From positions 1 to 64,000 of the forward strand of contig CADAKI010000004.1 in the NCBI GenBank assembly GCA_902788485.1: DNA of 64,000 nt. The letters are read 5' to 3'. Of the stretch, positions 63,505-64,000 are shown piece by piece. The first letter of the stretch is position 1; every line of letters begins with the position of its first letter. The notes below the pieces were generated by a model that was given only the letters and a program-made list of their open reading frames with translations, was not told the origin of the DNA and made no database searches. Both the position numbers and the translations under genes were made by a program. Source of the DNA: an uncultured Pseudomonadota bacterium. Lineage in GTDB: Bacteria; Pseudomonadota; Alphaproteobacteria; Rs-D84.

Positions 63505-64000
63505 TTAATCAACTTTTTGTCGATTCCATGTAATATTGTGTTTGATAATTTTTGCCGGCACCCCCGCAATAATCACGCCAGTTTCATCAAATTTACGATT
63601 CACCAAACTGCGTGCGCCAACCACACAATCATCCATAATATATGTCCCCTTTAAAATAGTGACATGATAGCCAACCCAAACGCGGTTACCGATATAAACA
63701 TCTGCATTTTTATTTATCACCACACCATCAGATAAAATCTGATGTCCGTCACCGGTCCGGATATATGAACCCGTGGCAATCATGGTATCATCACCAATTG
63801 TGATATTTGTATTATCGGCAAAAATCATTTCACACACACCATCCATAAAGAAATTTTTACCAACCAACAACGTGCAATTTTGCATACCACGGATTTTGAA
63901 ATTCCTGTGTTCATAAGAACTGGGCATAATGATAATTTTAGAATTATTTTGCATCTTGACATCCATGCGCATTTGATTCAAATCACCCCAAACCTCGATA
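63505..64000 (-). CDS. hexapeptide-repeat acyltransferase, 5' end outside window
   Basis: Left-handed beta-helix acetyltransferase of the WcaF/CapG/LacA class, often acting on surface sugars. Visible are hexapeptide-like turns (ITIGDDTMIATGSYI, VYIGNRVWVGYHVTILKGTYIMDDCVVGARSLV), the catalytic-type His in RTGDGHQI, and the closing IIAGVPAKIIKHN. The frame stays open to the window edge (IEVWGDLNQM...), so the gene is partial; an internal TTG or ATG near 63981-63972 is unlikely to be the true start. Confidence 0.85.
   Translation of the reverse strand, partial: IEVWGDLNQMRMDVKMQNNSKIIIMPSSYEHRNFKIRGMQNCTLLVGKNFFMDGVCEMIFADNTNITIGDDTMIATGSYIRTGDGHQILSDGVVINKNADVYIGNRVWVGYHVTILKGTYIMDDCVVGARSLVNRKFDETGVIIAGVPAKIIKHNITWNRQKVD

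Overview
The window looks like the chromosome of an uncultured, AT-rich alphaproteobacterium, probably host-associated with a small genome. The evidence is a circularly permuted two-piece tmRNA gene, a CcrM-type GANTC adenine methyltransferase, and short gaps with small operons ending in compact hairpin terminators. An exported choloylglycine-hydrolase-family enzyme fits a gut habitat, but lifestyle is inference. The genetic code is standard: TAA dominates, and TAG and TGA also end genes.

Layout. 0-11 kb: groES-groEL, HIT and YggU proteins, rubrerythrin, obgE, the tmRNA, a Lon homologue lacking its protease domain, tsaB-rimI, an anchored DsbA-like oxidoreductase and recO. 11-17 kb: rpsF-rpsR-rplI, a DUF805 protein, a TolQ/MotA-like plus OmpA-domain pair, a BOF-fold protein and a MscS channel. 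17-25 kb: three large secreted cysteine-rich proteins around infA. 25-37 kb: clpX/clpP, pgk, rnhB, a three-gene cassette of unknown membrane proteins, a lytic transglycosylase, nrdR, ccrM, the choloylglycine-hydrolase homologue and a DUF1015 protein. 37-47 kb: a secreted ankyrin/cysteine protein split by an in-frame TAG, rpsU, tRNA-Ala, an alpha/beta hydrolase, N-domain-less clpB, eno, rpmB and tRNA-Leu. 47-61 kb: an autotransporter with a degenerate subtilase-like passenger and four more secreted cysteine-rich proteins. 61-64 kb: rpoA-rplQ, a small secreted protein and a hexapeptide acyltransferase cut by the window edge.

The most novel content is a family of Sec-exported proteins built from a repeated cysteine unit, C-x6-C-x(4-6)-C-x6-C. 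It is clear in six genes here (17427, 20146, 22849, 50933, 51789, 57868) and weaker in 54589. The spacing resembles disulfide-clamped helical hairpins. Several members also carry a glycine-zipper-like hydrophobic stretch. The DsbA-like protein at 9144 is a candidate oxidant for them.

Other items: a 63-nt RNA-like element present twice, in rpsR-rplI and rpoA-rplQ, with compensatory stem changes; a shared heat-shock-like promoter (TTGAA-N16-CTATAT) before groES, lon and clpB; several promoters that imply leaderless or near-leaderless mRNAs; duplicated tRNA 3' ends just downstream of tRNA-Ala and tRNA-Leu; and intergenic repeats next to terminators. Start codons were chosen by ribosome-binding sites and signal peptides, so several genes are shorter than their longest open frame.
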